From Acidobacteriaceae bacterium (lineage in GTDB: Bacteria > Acidobacteriota > Terriglobia > Terriglobales > Acidobacteriaceae): a DNA stretch of 45,500 nucleotides. Positions 1 to 6,786 of this stretch are shown here, piece by piece. The notes below the pieces were generated by a model, which was not told the DNA's origin, searched no databases, and saw only the letters and a program-made list of their open reading frames with translations. Each line of letters begins with the position of its first letter. Position 1 is the first letter of the stretch. Location of the stretch: contig PMYL01000059.1 in assembly GCA_003170825.1 (NCBI GenBank), positions 1 through 45,500 on the forward strand, read 5' to 3'. Made by a program: the position numbers and the translations under genes.

Positions 1-1
1 A

Positions 2-109
2 GCGGAAGAACTGGTGGAGCAGGCTGGAGCCTTCAAGGGTAAGCGGGACGGGGGGAAAGTCGGCCAACTGAACCACCTCGGATACTGCTTCGAGCAACCA
101 TCATCGTAG
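2..109 (+). CDS. 3' end of an unidentified gene (partial)
   Basis: An open frame enters from the left edge and stops at 107-109. It encodes 35 residues, starting AEELVEQAGAFKGKRD and ending GYCFEQPSS. Third codon positions are mostly G or C, as in the genuine genes nearby, so it may be the C-terminus of a real protein cut by the window. I do not recognise the family. The stretch is too short to exclude a chance open frame. Confidence 0.35.
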   Translation, partial: AEELVEQAGAFKGKRDGGKVGQLNHLGYCFEQPSS

Positions 110-407
110 CAAAGCGAGGTTGCCGTCCGCAGTATGGCCGGTCCGGCTCCGCAGGGCAATCATATGAAGACGGATTGGCGGCGAGAAGGAGCGTCGCACC
201 GGCCCTACGGGACGGGAGATGCGGCGTGGACTCGATTCCCAGGGTGGAGTCCGCCGCGGCGGACTCCACCCTGGGCTACTTTCATCTGCTCCCTCCGGGA
301 GCGCGGCGAGGGTTCTATCACATACATTCATGCGATTGCCCTGGGTACCCAGCCACCTGCGGTGGGGCAGACGCCTTCGGCCTTGGACCGATATAATGGA
401 AGAGTAC
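110..407. other. Intergenic region before the DedA gene
   Basis: About 300 bases with no convincing gene; short open frames on both strands overlap one another and look like nothing known. It holds a perfect 38-bp palindrome (238-275). A TATAAT hexamer at 392-397 could be the -10 box of the DedA gene, but there is no good -35 box 16-18 bases upstream, so the promoter is only tentative. Confidence 0.5.
238..275. repeat. Perfect 38-bp palindrome
   Basis: The arm 238-256 (CCCAGGGTGGAGTCCGCCG) is exactly complementary to 257-275, with no spacer. Pairing ends at both outer edges (T237 against C276). No T-run follows on either strand, so it is not a standard intrinsic terminator. It may be a REP-like or MITE-like repeat, a cruciform, or a transcript-end hairpin for the gene at the left edge. 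No second copy was seen in the window. Confidence 0.75.
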
Positions 408-1046
408 ATGAGCGAAAGAATTCTGGCTTTTCTGGTTCAATTCGTAACCCATGTGATTGACGCTGGCGGTTACGCCGGCATTGTTGCGCTGATGGGCATC
501 GAATCGGCCTGCATTCCGCTGCCGTCCGAGATCATCATGCCGTTTGCGGGCTACCTGGTCTATCTGGGCCATTTCAGCCTGTTCTGGGCGGCGACGGCGG
601 GGGCGGTGGGCTGCAATCTGGGCTCGCTGGCCGCGTATTGGATTGGAGCCAAAGGCGGGCGGCCGCTGGTGGAGCGCTACGGCAGATGGGTTCTGATGAG
701 CCACCACGACCTGGACCGGATGACGGATTTTTTCAACCGCTATGGCTCGATTACGGTATTGCTGGCGCGGTTGCTGCCGGTGGTGCGCACGTTTATTGCG
801 TTTCCGGCGGGAATTGCCAGGATGCCGCAGATGCGCTTTCACATTTACACGTTTGTGGGTTCCTGGCCGTGGTGCTTCGCGCTGGCCTACGCGGGGATGA
901 AGCTGGGCGAGGCATGGCACACGGACCCACGGTTTTACGCGGCGTTCCACCGCTTTCATCTGATCGTGGAACTGGCAATTGCCGCGGGGATCGTGTGGTT
1001 CGTCTGGTCGCACCTGAAGCGCGGCAGGCAGGCGGAGGCCGCGTAG
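408..1046 (+). CDS. DedA family (SNARE-associated/VTT domain) membrane protein
   Basis: A 212-residue inner-membrane protein of the DedA family. Members are linked to lipid (undecaprenyl-phosphate or phospholipid) translocation, membrane homeostasis and proton-motive-force-dependent resistance; the substrate here is unknown. The family signatures are present: IESACIPLPSE at residues 31-41, with the acidic and proline residues of the first re-entrant segment, and LLARLLPVVRTFIAFPAG at 118-135, with the two conserved arginines. Several hydrophobic segments follow, and the C-terminus is basic. ATG 408 is preferred because GGAAGAG lies just upstream; ATG 396 lacks a ribosome site. The myo-inositol-phosphate synthase gene follows after 113 bases, which hints at a shared envelope-lipid role but proves nothing. 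Confidence 0.9.
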   Translation: MSERILAFLVQFVTHVIDAGGYAGIVALMGIESACIPLPSEIIMPFAGYLVYLGHFSLFWAATAGAVGCNLGSLAAYWIGAKGGRPLVERYGRWVLMSHHDLDRMTDFFNRYGSITVLLARLLPVVRTFIAFPAGIARMPQMRFHIYTFVGSWPWCFALAYAGMKLGEAWHTDPRFYAAFHRFHLIVELAIAAGIVWFVWSHLKRGRQAEAA

Positions 1047-1159
1047 CAGCAGGGAATGAGACCAAGGCGCTCGGCAGGGCGTACACTGTTGCGGTTGCCT
1101 GAAGATGGTTTGAAACGGCCCGGAGATACAGGGCAATCAAAGTGAGGTTAGGAGAAACA

Positions 1160-2506
1160 ATGGGAATCGAAGAGCAAGGCGGCCAGAAGACCGCTGAAGC
1201 AGGGAAGATTGCGCCCGCCACGGGCAAACTGGGCGTGATGGTGGTCGGCCTGGGCGCCGTGGCCACCACGTTTATCGCCGGAGTCGAGGCCGTCCGCAAG
1301 GGACTGGCCAAGCCCATCGGCTCGCTGACGCAGATGGGCACCATCCGGCTGGGCAAGCGCACTGACAACAAGTCGCCGCTGGTCAAGGACTTTGTGCCTC
1401 TGGCCGATCTGAAAGACCTGGTGTTTACCGGCTGGGACATCTTTGAGGACAACGTCTACGAGTCCGCGGCCCACGCCAAGGTCCTGGACAAGGAGACGCT
1501 GGTGCAACTGAAGCCCTACCTGGAGACGATCAAGCCGCTGCCGGCGGTCTTCGACCAGTACTACGTGAAGCGCCTGAACGGCACGCACGTGAAGAAGGGC
1601 AAGAACAAGCGCGACCTGGCCGACCAGGTGAGGGCCGACATTCAGGCATTCAAGAAGACCGTGGACCGCGTGGTGATGATCTGGTGCGCTTCGACCGAGA
1701 TATTCATCGAGCCGACAGCGGTGCACCAGAGCATTGAGGCCTTCGAGAAGGGCCTGGAGAACGACGACATCGGCATAGCGCCCTCGCAGATTTACGCTTA
1801 CGCGGCGCTGAGCGAGGGCGTGCCCTTCGCCAACGGAGCGCCGAACCTGACGGTGGACACGCCGGCCATGGTCGAGCTGTCAAAGCGGAATGCGGCGCCG
1901 ATCTGCGGCAAGGACTTCAAGACCGGCCAGACGTTGATGAAGACGGTGCTGGCGCCGGCCTTCAAGGCGCGCCTGCTGGGCGTCTCCGGCTGGTTCTCGA
2001 CCAATATCCTGGGCAACCGCGACGGCGAGGTTCTGGACGATCCGCAATCGTTCAAGACCAAGGAAGAGTCGAAGCTCGGTTCGCTCGAATACATCCTGCA
2101 GCCGGAGCTTTACCCCGATCTCTACAAGGATATTTTCCACAAGATTCGCATCAACTACTACCCGCCGCGCGGCGATGACAAAGAGGCCTGGGACAATATC
2201 GACATCTTTGGCTGGCTGGGCTATCCGATGCAGGTCAAGGTGAACTTCCTGTGCCGCGACTCGATTCTGGCCGCGCCGATCGCGTTGGACCTGGTGCTGT
2301 TCCTGGACTTGGCCAAGCGCACGCCGGAGTTGCGCTCGCTCGGCATTCAGGAGTGGCTTAGCTTTTATCTCAAGTCGCCGCAGACGGCGGCGGGGCTGTA
2401 TCCGGAGCACGACCTGTTCATCCAGTCGATGAAGCTGAAAAACACACTGCGCCACATCATGGGCGCGGGCCTGATCACGCATCTGGGGCTCGAATACTAC
2501 GACTGA
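1160..2506 (+). CDS. ino1: myo-inositol-1-phosphate synthase (inositol-3-phosphate synthase)
   Basis: A 448-residue NAD-dependent cytosolic enzyme that isomerises glucose 6-phosphate to 1D-myo-inositol 3-phosphate, the only de novo route to inositol. The N-terminal Rossmann region carries the dinucleotide motif VMVVGLGAVATTFIAG near residues 26-41. The catalytic and tetramerisation region follows, with NILGNRDGE and, later, the lysine-bearing KIRINYYPPRGDDKEAWDN. Length suits the bacterial/archaeal family. ATG 1160 is chosen because AGGAG lies at 1150-1154; the upstream GTG at 1142 has no such site. In bacteria inositol feeds phosphatidylinositol, inositol-phosphate solutes or sugar conjugates; no such genes are visible here. 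A strong terminator follows. Confidence 0.93.
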   Translation: MGIEEQGGQKTAEAGKIAPATGKLGVMVVGLGAVATTFIAGVEAVRKGLAKPIGSLTQMGTIRLGKRTDNKSPLVKDFVPLADLKDLVFTGWDIFEDNVYESAAHAKVLDKETLVQLKPYLETIKPLPAVFDQYYVKRLNGTHVKKGKNKRDLADQVRADIQAFKKTVDRVVMIWCASTEIFIEPTAVHQSIEAFEKGLENDDIGIAPSQIYAYAALSEGVPFANGAPNLTVDTPAMVELSKRNAAPICGKDFKTGQTLMKTVLAPAFKARLLGVSGWFSTNILGNRDGEVLDDPQSFKTKEESKLGSLEYILQPELYPDLYKDIFHKIRINYYPPRGDDKEAWDNIDIFGWLGYPMQVKVNFLCRDSILAAPIALDLVLFLDLAKRTPELRSLGIQEWLSFYLKSPQTAAGLYPEHDLFIQSMKLKNTLRHIMGAGLITHLGLEYYD

Positions 2507-2551
2507 GGGATTTTCCAGGCGGACGCCTCCCGCTGGCCGGCAAAAACAAGA

Positions 2552-2580
2552 GCCCCATCCGCAAGGGTGGGGCGTTTGTT
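2552..2580 (+). terminator. Intrinsic terminator after ino1
   Basis: The stem GCCCCATCC (2552-2560) pairs with GGGTGGGGC (2565-2573), with one G-T wobble, around a GCAA tetraloop. A T-rich tail, GTTTGTT, follows. It lies between the ends of ino1 and the convergent PIN toxin gene. Confidence 0.8.
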
Positions 2581-2594
2581 TGGTGCGGCGGAAT

Positions 2595-3008
2595 CTATTT
2601 TCCCAGCAGCGGGACGCCTTCCCGTTGAGCGGCTTTGCGCAGGTCTTCGTCGAGCGTGGCCAGCGGCAGCGAAAGGCGCATGGCAAGTTCCAGATAGGTG
2701 GCGTCGTAAACGGTCAGATTGTGCCGGTCTGCCAATTCCAGCGTTCGATCCCAGACATGGTCGTTGGTCTCCTGATCGCAGTAGATCGGCAATAGTTTCA
2801 AATCAACCAGCGATTCCCGCCTTTGCAGCGGTGTGATTCTCCCTCGGCGGAGTTTGACGGAAAGGCTATTTGCAACCTCGATTCGCCACAAGCTGGGAAC
2901 CCAGGCACAATCGTCCGCGATCAGGTCGAAGGCTGCAGTGATTGCGCCGGTAAGTTCCTCCGGCAAGAGCCACGCCAAGGTCGCCGAAGCGTCAAGGACG
3001 AGACTCAT
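2595..3008 (-). CDS. PIN-domain (VapC-like) toxin ribonuclease
   Basis: A 137-residue protein with the PIN fold. VapC toxins are Mg2+-dependent RNases that usually cleave tRNA or rRNA when freed from their antitoxin. The acidic active-site residues are visible: D6 in LVLDASA, E44 in RIEVANSL, D102 in TVYDATYLELA and D120 in LATLDEDL. Length is normal. Its start overlaps the end of the antitoxin gene by 4 bases (ATGA), the usual coupled arrangement, so it is probably translated from the same transcript. It belongs to the PIN subgroup often paired with Phd-type antitoxins. The RNA target cannot be read from sequence. Confidence 0.92.
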   Translation of the reverse strand: MSLVLDASATLAWLLPEELTGAITAAFDLIADDCAWVPSLWRIEVANSLSVKLRRGRITPLQRRESLVDLKLLPIYCDQETNDHVWDRTLELADRHNLTVYDATYLELAMRLSLPLATLDEDLRKAAQREGVPLLGK

Positions 3009-3262
3009 CTGCGGCCCTCATCGCGATAGCTTTTCCATTCTTCCCAGTCGAAGGGGCCAAGCTTCATTTCTTTGGCCCGCTGCCGAATGCGCTGCATTGC
3101 CGCGCGCGCAATTTCTCTCTGCTCTGCCGTGATGGCAGGACGGGGCACCATCTGGGCTACGGGGCGACCATGGCGGGTGATCTCAATTTGCTCACCTGCT
3201 TCCACGCGATCAAGCAGGGAGCCGAAGGTATTCTTTGCCTCAAAGGCTCCGATTTGTTGCAT
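3005..3262 (-). CDS. Phd/YefM-family antitoxin
   Basis: An 85-residue antitoxin whose N-terminus, MQQIGAFEAKNTFGSLLDRV, is typical of the Phd/YefM DNA-binding fold, followed by ITRHGRPVAQMVPR. The acidic and basic C-terminal tail (residues about 45-85) would bind and neutralise the PIN toxin encoded immediately downstream. Phd antitoxins normally repress their own operon by binding a palindrome at the promoter. A perfect 22-bp palindrome sits 11 bases before the start codon, so autoregulation is likely. An AAGGAG ribosome site precedes the ATG on the minus strand. Confidence 0.92.
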   Translation of the reverse strand: MQQIGAFEAKNTFGSLLDRVEAGEQIEITRHGRPVAQMVPRPAITAEQREIARAAMQRIRQRAKEMKLGPFDWEEWKSYRDEGRR

Positions 3263-3272
3263 GGTTTCTCCT

Positions 3273-3294
3273 TAGATCAGTCTAGACTGATCTA
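3273..3294 (-). promoter_or_regulatory. Palindromic operator of the PIN/Phd toxin-antitoxin operon
   Basis: TAGATCAGTCT (3273-3283) is perfectly complementary to AGACTGATCTA (3284-3294). It lies between the AT-rich upstream region and the antitoxin ribosome site, where Phd antitoxins bind. That it is the operator is inference from position and symmetry. Confidence 0.65.
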
Positions 3295-3516
3295 GCTTAA
3301 CATATTCTTGATTTATTCGCCCAGATTCTTGATCGGAACAGCCCATGTCAGATCTACGGATGCCAAGCCAGGCTGCCTTCGGTTGCCGGACGGAGCGGAA
3401 AAATCCACTTGGCGGTTGTGGCTTCCTCTACACTAACTCGGGAAATGCTATAACGTCTTAAGAGTCAAGCGAAGCGGCGCAAGCAGCTAGGCTTTCTTCC
3501 CGCTGGAGGCGAGGTC

Positions 3517-4686
3517 ATGAGGGCAGATAGCAAGGGTTGGAGCGCAGCGGCGCTGGCAGGGTTGGCGTTGGCGCTGACCACCGGACTGTGGGCACAAGAG
3601 TCCACGCCGTCGAGTACAACTCCGGCCAGCCCCCCCATGGCCCAACCTGCGCCCGGAACGACTCCTGTTGGGGGCGATACCGAAGCCGCGGCCGTGGATC
3701 CGGACAAGGTGGTGGAACCCGGCAGCCAGAAGATCAATGTGAAACCGGGCAGCATCGACGACGTGAGCGCTGTGGGCAATCGCGAGATCGGCGGCCGTGG
3801 AGCGGGAAACTGGTACTCCGTCGATACCGAGATCAAGATGGGCAAGATGTACGCCATGGAGATCGAGAAGAGCAGCAGGTTCATCACCGATCCGGTGGTG
3901 ACCGAATATGTGAACCGCATCGGCCAGAAGATCGTCAAGAACTCCGATTGCAAGGTGCCGTTCACCATCAAGGTGATCGATTCGGACGAGATCAACGCGT
4001 TTGCGCTGCCGGGGGGCTTCTTCTTCGTCACCTCCGGCCTGATTCTGAACGCCGACGAGGAGGCGGAGCTGGCCGGGGTCATGGCTCACGAGACGGCTCA
4101 TGTCTGCGCCCACCACGCGGTCCGCGAAATGACGCGCCTGAACTACGCCCAGTTGGGCGCCATTCCTCTGGTGATGATCGGCGGCTGGACGGGCATCGCC
4201 CTCTACGAGAGCGTGGAAATCGCTGTGCCCAAAGCTTTCATGCATGTCTCCCGCGAGTTCGAGGAGCAGGCCGACTACCTGGGCGTGCAATACATGTACC
4301 GGGCCGGCTACGATCCGCAGGCCTACATCACTTTCTTTGAGAAGGTGCAGGCGCTGGAAAAGCGCAAGCCCGGCGCCGTCGCCAAGGTCTTCGCCGACCA
4401 CCCGCAGACGCCTGATCGCATCCTGCACTCCCAGGAGGAGATTGCCCGCATCCTGCCTGCCAGGGACGAGTACGCGGTGACCACCTCGGAGTTCGACGAC
4501 ATCAAGGGGCGGCTGGCGCGCATTGAGAACAAGCGCCGCCTGACCGACTCGAAGGATACGACGAAGCCGTCCTTGCGCCGTGGCAGCACCGGGACTGGTG
4601 ACCCAACCAGTCCGTCCGGCACATCGACCGGCGACAGCCGTTCCGGCGACCAACCCACGCTGCACCACCGCGACGGCCAGAACTAG
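3517..4686 (+). CDS. Exported M48-family zinc metalloprotease with long N- and C-terminal linkers
   Basis: A 389-residue protein. An N-terminal hydrophobic segment (residues about 9-26, ending LTTGLWAQE) looks like a signal peptide, followed by a low-complexity Ser/Thr/Pro-rich linker to about residue 55. The peptidase M48 domain has HETAH at 191-195 as the zinc-binding helix and SREFEEQAD at 245-253, supplying the third ligand and the conserved AD pair. The C-terminus (about 345-389) is Ser/Thr/Gly-rich and probably disordered. Relatives such as BepA/LoiP do outer-membrane protein quality control in the periplasm. GGAGG at 3505-3509 supports the start. No TPR repeats are evident. The gene stands alone between two toxin-antitoxin regions. 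Confidence 0.88.
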   Translation: MRADSKGWSAAALAGLALALTTGLWAQESTPSSTTPASPPMAQPAPGTTPVGGDTEAAAVDPDKVVEPGSQKINVKPGSIDDVSAVGNREIGGRGAGNWYSVDTEIKMGKMYAMEIEKSSRFITDPVVTEYVNRIGQKIVKNSDCKVPFTIKVIDSDEINAFALPGGFFFVTSGLILNADEEAELAGVMAHETAHVCAHHAVREMTRLNYAQLGAIPLVMIGGWTGIALYESVEIAVPKAFMHVSREFEEQADYLGVQYMYRAGYDPQAYITFFEKVQALEKRKPGAVAKVFADHPQTPDRILHSQEEIARILPARDEYAVTTSEFDDIKGRLARIENKRRLTDSKDTTKPSLRRGSTGTGDPTSPSGTSTGDSRSGDQPTLHHRDGQN

Positions 4687-4841
4687 CGCCGAAGCGCACC
4701 ATCCGTCCCAACAGCCCAATCGCTTGGGTCAGGCATAAGCTCAGGCCCAACCGGCTGGGTTTGCAGGCGTAGTTCGGCCATGAAGGTTTCCAGATCGGGA
4801 AGCCGAAAGCCGATGAATTTCCTGTAACTCCCTGAAAACCC

Positions 4842-4870
4842 TTGAACTGACGGGTGAAACCGCGTTATAT
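4842..4870 (+). promoter_or_regulatory. Sigma-70-type promoter of the HTH gene
   Basis: TTGAAC at 4842-4847 and TTATAT at 4865-4870 are separated by 17 bases, close to the consensus. Transcription would start near 4877, giving a leader of about 55 bases before the HTH gene's ribosome site. Confidence 0.55.
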
Positions 4871-4934
4871 ACAAGACTACCGGCACATTTGCCGGAATCT
4901 CGTCCGAGGCTACTCTGCTTTTCAGGAGGCAATC

Positions 4935-5204
4935 ATGCGCAGCGCCGCCATCCGTTCCAACCTGCTGGTCCCGGAGGTGCGCGAGGTCATGGACATTCGC
5001 CAGGCCTCGGACTACCTCGGCATCTCCCCCGACACGCTCTACAAGTACGCATCGGAGGGCTTCGTGCCCGCCTTCAAGCTGGGCAACCGCTGGCGCTTCA
5101 AGCGCTCGCGGCTGGACGAGTGGATGGATCGCCAGTCCGACCTCCAGGCCGCCGAGGCCGAAATCGACCCGCACGAGAAGAAGCCGGTCCGGCCGGCGAT
5201 GTAG
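4935..5204 (+). CDS. Small helix-turn-helix protein (excisionase/MerR-like, HTH_17 type)
   Basis: An 89-residue protein with one DNA-binding domain. Residues about 18-60 read MDIRQASDYLGISPDTLYKY, then GFVPAFKLGNRWRFKRSRLDEWM: the winged-helix excisionase/AlpA-like pattern in which a recognition helix is followed by a wing ending in DEW. The charged tail (DLQAAEAEIDPHEKK) has no known role. AGGAGG at 4924-4929 fixes ATG 4935. A promoter lies upstream and a terminator downstream, so it is monocistronic. Such proteins act as excisionases or small regulators; no integrase is nearby. A second, truncated copy of its last 31 codons lies at 6000-6095. Confidence 0.85.
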   Translation: MRSAAIRSNLLVPEVREVMDIRQASDYLGISPDTLYKYASEGFVPAFKLGNRWRFKRSRLDEWMDRQSDLQAAEAEIDPHEKKPVRPAM

Positions 5205-5285
5205 GGCCGTGATCGACGATCGACAGAGAATGATCAGCCCTCGACGACGTCCTGAAGCTGAATTAGACCTGACCGCAAACCAACC

Positions 5286-5325
5286 GGCCTGCCGCTTGCA
5301 CAGTGCAGGCCGCTCGATTTTGTTT
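5286..5325 (+). terminator. Intrinsic terminator after the HTH gene
   Basis: GGCCTGC (5286-5292) pairs with GCAGGCC (5305-5311) around a 12-base loop, followed by a T-rich tail (GATTTTGTTT) ending at 5325. It separates the HTH gene from the BrnTA operon. Confidence 0.7.
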
Positions 5326-5343
5326 CAATCATCCACCCTGATA

Positions 5344-5361
5344 TTGACATTTGTACATACA
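5344..5361 (+). promoter_or_regulatory. Candidate promoter/operator of brnTA
   Basis: TTGACA at 5344-5349 is a perfect -35 hexamer, but no good -10 box sits 16-18 bases later. The adjoining TTGTACATACA contains the palindrome TGTACA (5352-5357). BrnA antitoxins repress their own operon at symmetric AT-rich sites, so this is a plausible operator. Confidence 0.35.
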
Positions 5362-5389
5362 TTGGGCACACTGGAAGGTAGCAGGCAAG

Positions 5390-5734
5390 ATGTGCCGATT
5401 CGATTGGGATCCGGCAAAAAGCCGGGAGAATCTTCGCAAACACGGCGTCCGCTTTGAAACCGCATCTCTTGTCTTCGAGGACCAGTGGATTCTCTCGCGC
5501 AAGGATTTATCCCACGATGACGCGGAGGAACGGTACAACGCACTTGGAGAGATCGCGCCCGGCGTGGTCCTGTTCGCCGTCTATGCCTACCGGGAACAGG
5601 ATGGAGATGAAGTTATCCGGCTGATCTCCGCACGAGGCGCATCCGCCCAGGAAAAGAGGTCGTATGAAGAAGCTCGCAGCCGCGCAGAAGCTGGACATCG
5701 CCGCCATCGCCGCCAAAACCGACGTTACAATTGA
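5390..5734 (+). CDS. brnT: BrnT-family toxin (ribonuclease)
   Basis: A 114-residue BrnT toxin. BrnT has a RelE-like fold and arrests translation by cutting RNA. The diagnostic N-terminus is present (FDWDPAKSRENLRKHGVRFE, then A..VFEDQW), as is the later VIRLISARGAS.QEKRSYEE block. ATG 5390 is preferred; a TTG at 5351 would add 13 residues and lies inside the likely promoter. The end is odd: after the usual YEE, about 18 basic residues (HRRHRRQNRRYN) are read through into the antitoxin start, giving a 71-base overlap. BrnT genes usually end near the antitoxin start codon, so this tail may be a late stop mutation rather than functional sequence. Confidence 0.88.
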   Translation: MCRFDWDPAKSRENLRKHGVRFETASLVFEDQWILSRKDLSHDDAEERYNALGEIAPGVVLFAVYAYREQDGDEVIRLISARGASAQEKRSYEEARSRAEAGHRRHRRQNRRYN

Positions 5735-5951
5735 TTTTTCCGAGATGCCCGAGGTTCTCGACTGGACCGACGCTGAGATTGGCCGGTTTTACCGGCCAGC
5801 GAAACGCCCGGTGACCATCAGGCTAGACGACGACATCATCGACTGGTTAAAGAGCTATGGCCGCGGTTATCAAACCAGGACCAACCTGCTGCTGCGCCAC
5901 GCCATGGAATCCAGCCGGCGCGCAAAGGCAAAGAGCGGGGGAACCACTTAA
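5664..5951 (+). CDS. brnA: BrnA-family antitoxin
   Basis: A 95-residue antitoxin partner of BrnT. The N-terminal half carries the toxin-binding segment, including EMPEVLDWTDAEIGRFYRP, and the C-terminal part is a ribbon-helix-helix DNA-binding domain with RPVTIRLDDDIIDWLKSYG and YQTRTNLLLRHAM. In the family BrnA neutralises BrnT and the complex represses the operon. The gene overlaps brnT by 71 bases in another frame, ensuring coupled translation; AAGAGG lies just before its ATG. No terminator is evident after it; the broken HTH copy begins 48 bases downstream. Confidence 0.9.
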   Translation: MKKLAAAQKLDIAAIAAKTDVTIDFSEMPEVLDWTDAEIGRFYRPAKRPVTIRLDDDIIDWLKSYGRGYQTRTNLLLRHAMESSRRAKAKSGGTT

Positions 5952-5999
5952 ATCAAGGGTGGTTGCGCATCATGACAAACGATTGTTGAGCGAGAAATA

Positions 6000-6095
6000 A
6001 GGCTGGACGAGTGGATGGATCGCCAGTCCGATCTCCAGGCTGCCGAGGCCGAGCTCGATCCGCAGCAGAAAAAGCAGGTCCGGCCGGCGTTCTAA
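6000..6095 (+). pseudogene. Fragment: duplicated 3' end of the HTH gene at 4935
   Basis: Reading from 6000, RLDEWMDRQSDLQAAEAE is identical to residues near the end of the HTH protein at 4935-5204. LDPQQKKQVRPAF and a stop follow, matching IDPHEKKPVRPAM. The DNA match begins abruptly at GGCTGGACGAG, just after a stop-like TAA, and no start codon or HTH core precedes it. It is a broken second copy whose first two-thirds are missing, with brnTA lying between the two copies. This suggests duplication, or replacement of a former paralogue by the toxin-antitoxin insert. Confidence 0.85.
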
Positions 6096-6143
6096 AAGCA
6101 GAGAACTTGGATTAGGGAACAGGTTGGAGCGTACATCGACCGG

Positions 6144-6428
6144 CTAGAAAAGTTCGCTGTGAGAACCCATACGCATCAAATTCAAGCTGGGAGGGTCTTC
6201 GACTTTCTCGTAGACCAAAAGCAAATCCGGCCTCAGATGACATTCTCGAAAGCCGGCCATCTCACCTGTGAGGGCATGATCTTTGTATTTCGGATCAAGC
6301 TCTTGATCATCAACCAGGTTGTCCAAAACAGCGGGAAGCACCGTCACAATATCATTTCGATATCTTGGGCTGGCCTGCGCTTTCTTGTAATCTCGCTTGA
6401 ACTGGCGAGTCCAGTTAATCTTCCGCAT
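6144..6428 (-). CDS. YafQ-family toxin (mRNA interferase)
   Basis: A 94-residue RelE-superfamily toxin of the YafQ type, a ribosome-dependent mRNA endonuclease. Residues equivalent to the E. coli YafQ active site are present: H51 in YKDHALTGE, H64 and D68 in RECHLRPDLLLVY, and H90 in the family-typical ending RMGSHSELF. Length is normal. It is translated from the same strand as the DinJ-like antitoxin, whose 3' end overlaps its start by 14 bases. Antitoxin first, toxin second is the usual order. Confidence 0.92.
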   Translation of the reverse strand: MRKINWTRQFKRDYKKAQASPRYRNDIVTVLPAVLDNLVDDQELDPKYKDHALTGEMAGFRECHLRPDLLLVYEKVEDPPSLNLMRMGSHSELF

Positions 6429-6693
6429 TCAGTTGATCCATCAAGTCTCGAACGCTTGACGCCTTTAGGAGATCGCCTCGCCGGACATCTTCCATGGCTG
6501 CTCTGGTCACAGCATTCGGGACGCGAACCTCGAAGGGAAGCGCCTGCTCCACAGCAATGCGCGTCAATAGAAGGCGAACCACATCAGAAAGGCTTAGACC
6601 CATGGCGTCAAGCGCCTTGGACGCTTTCGTTTTTAGATTCTGATCCACGCGGACATGAATCATCGCAGTCGCATTGGGCATGGTGGCGCTCAT
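6415..6693 (-). CDS. RelB/DinJ-family antitoxin
   Basis: A 92-residue antitoxin with an N-terminal ribbon-helix-helix domain: AMIHVRVDQNLKTKASKALD followed by MGLSLSDVVRLLLTRIA. PFEVRVPNAVT and the C-terminal toxin-binding part are typical of DinJ. The start is uncertain: ATG at 6693 is preferred over the TTG at 6711, which would lie inside a likely operator, and over ATG 6681 or 6663. None has a good Shine-Dalgarno. DinJ-type antitoxins bind palindromes in their own promoter; ATACATTGTAT at 6696-6706 fits. Confidence 0.88.
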   Translation of the reverse strand: MSATMPNATAMIHVRVDQNLKTKASKALDAMGLSLSDVVRLLLTRIAVEQALPFEVRVPNAVTRAAMEDVRRGDLLKASSVRDLMDQLNAED

Positions 6694-6695
6694 GG

Positions 6696-6706
6696 ATACA
6701 TTGTAT
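6696..6706 (-). promoter_or_regulatory. Candidate operator of the DinJ-YafQ operon
   Basis: ATACA-T-TGTAT is a perfect palindrome immediately before the antitoxin start, extended by partial symmetry to about 6710. Position and symmetry suggest autorepression. It would overlap the transcription start if the gene has a very short leader. Confidence 0.4.
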
Positions 6707-6786
6707 ACCAATTGAGACCAAGCAGACGATTTTCCCCTTCGGCACTGTCGTGATCCAAGACCCTTGTTTCCTGACCCCTACCCGCC

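Noticed and set aside
4683..5174. Minus-strand 163-codon open frame over the HTH gene
   Set aside because: It is antisense to an HTH gene that has its own promoter, ribosome site and terminator, and the translation shows no domain.
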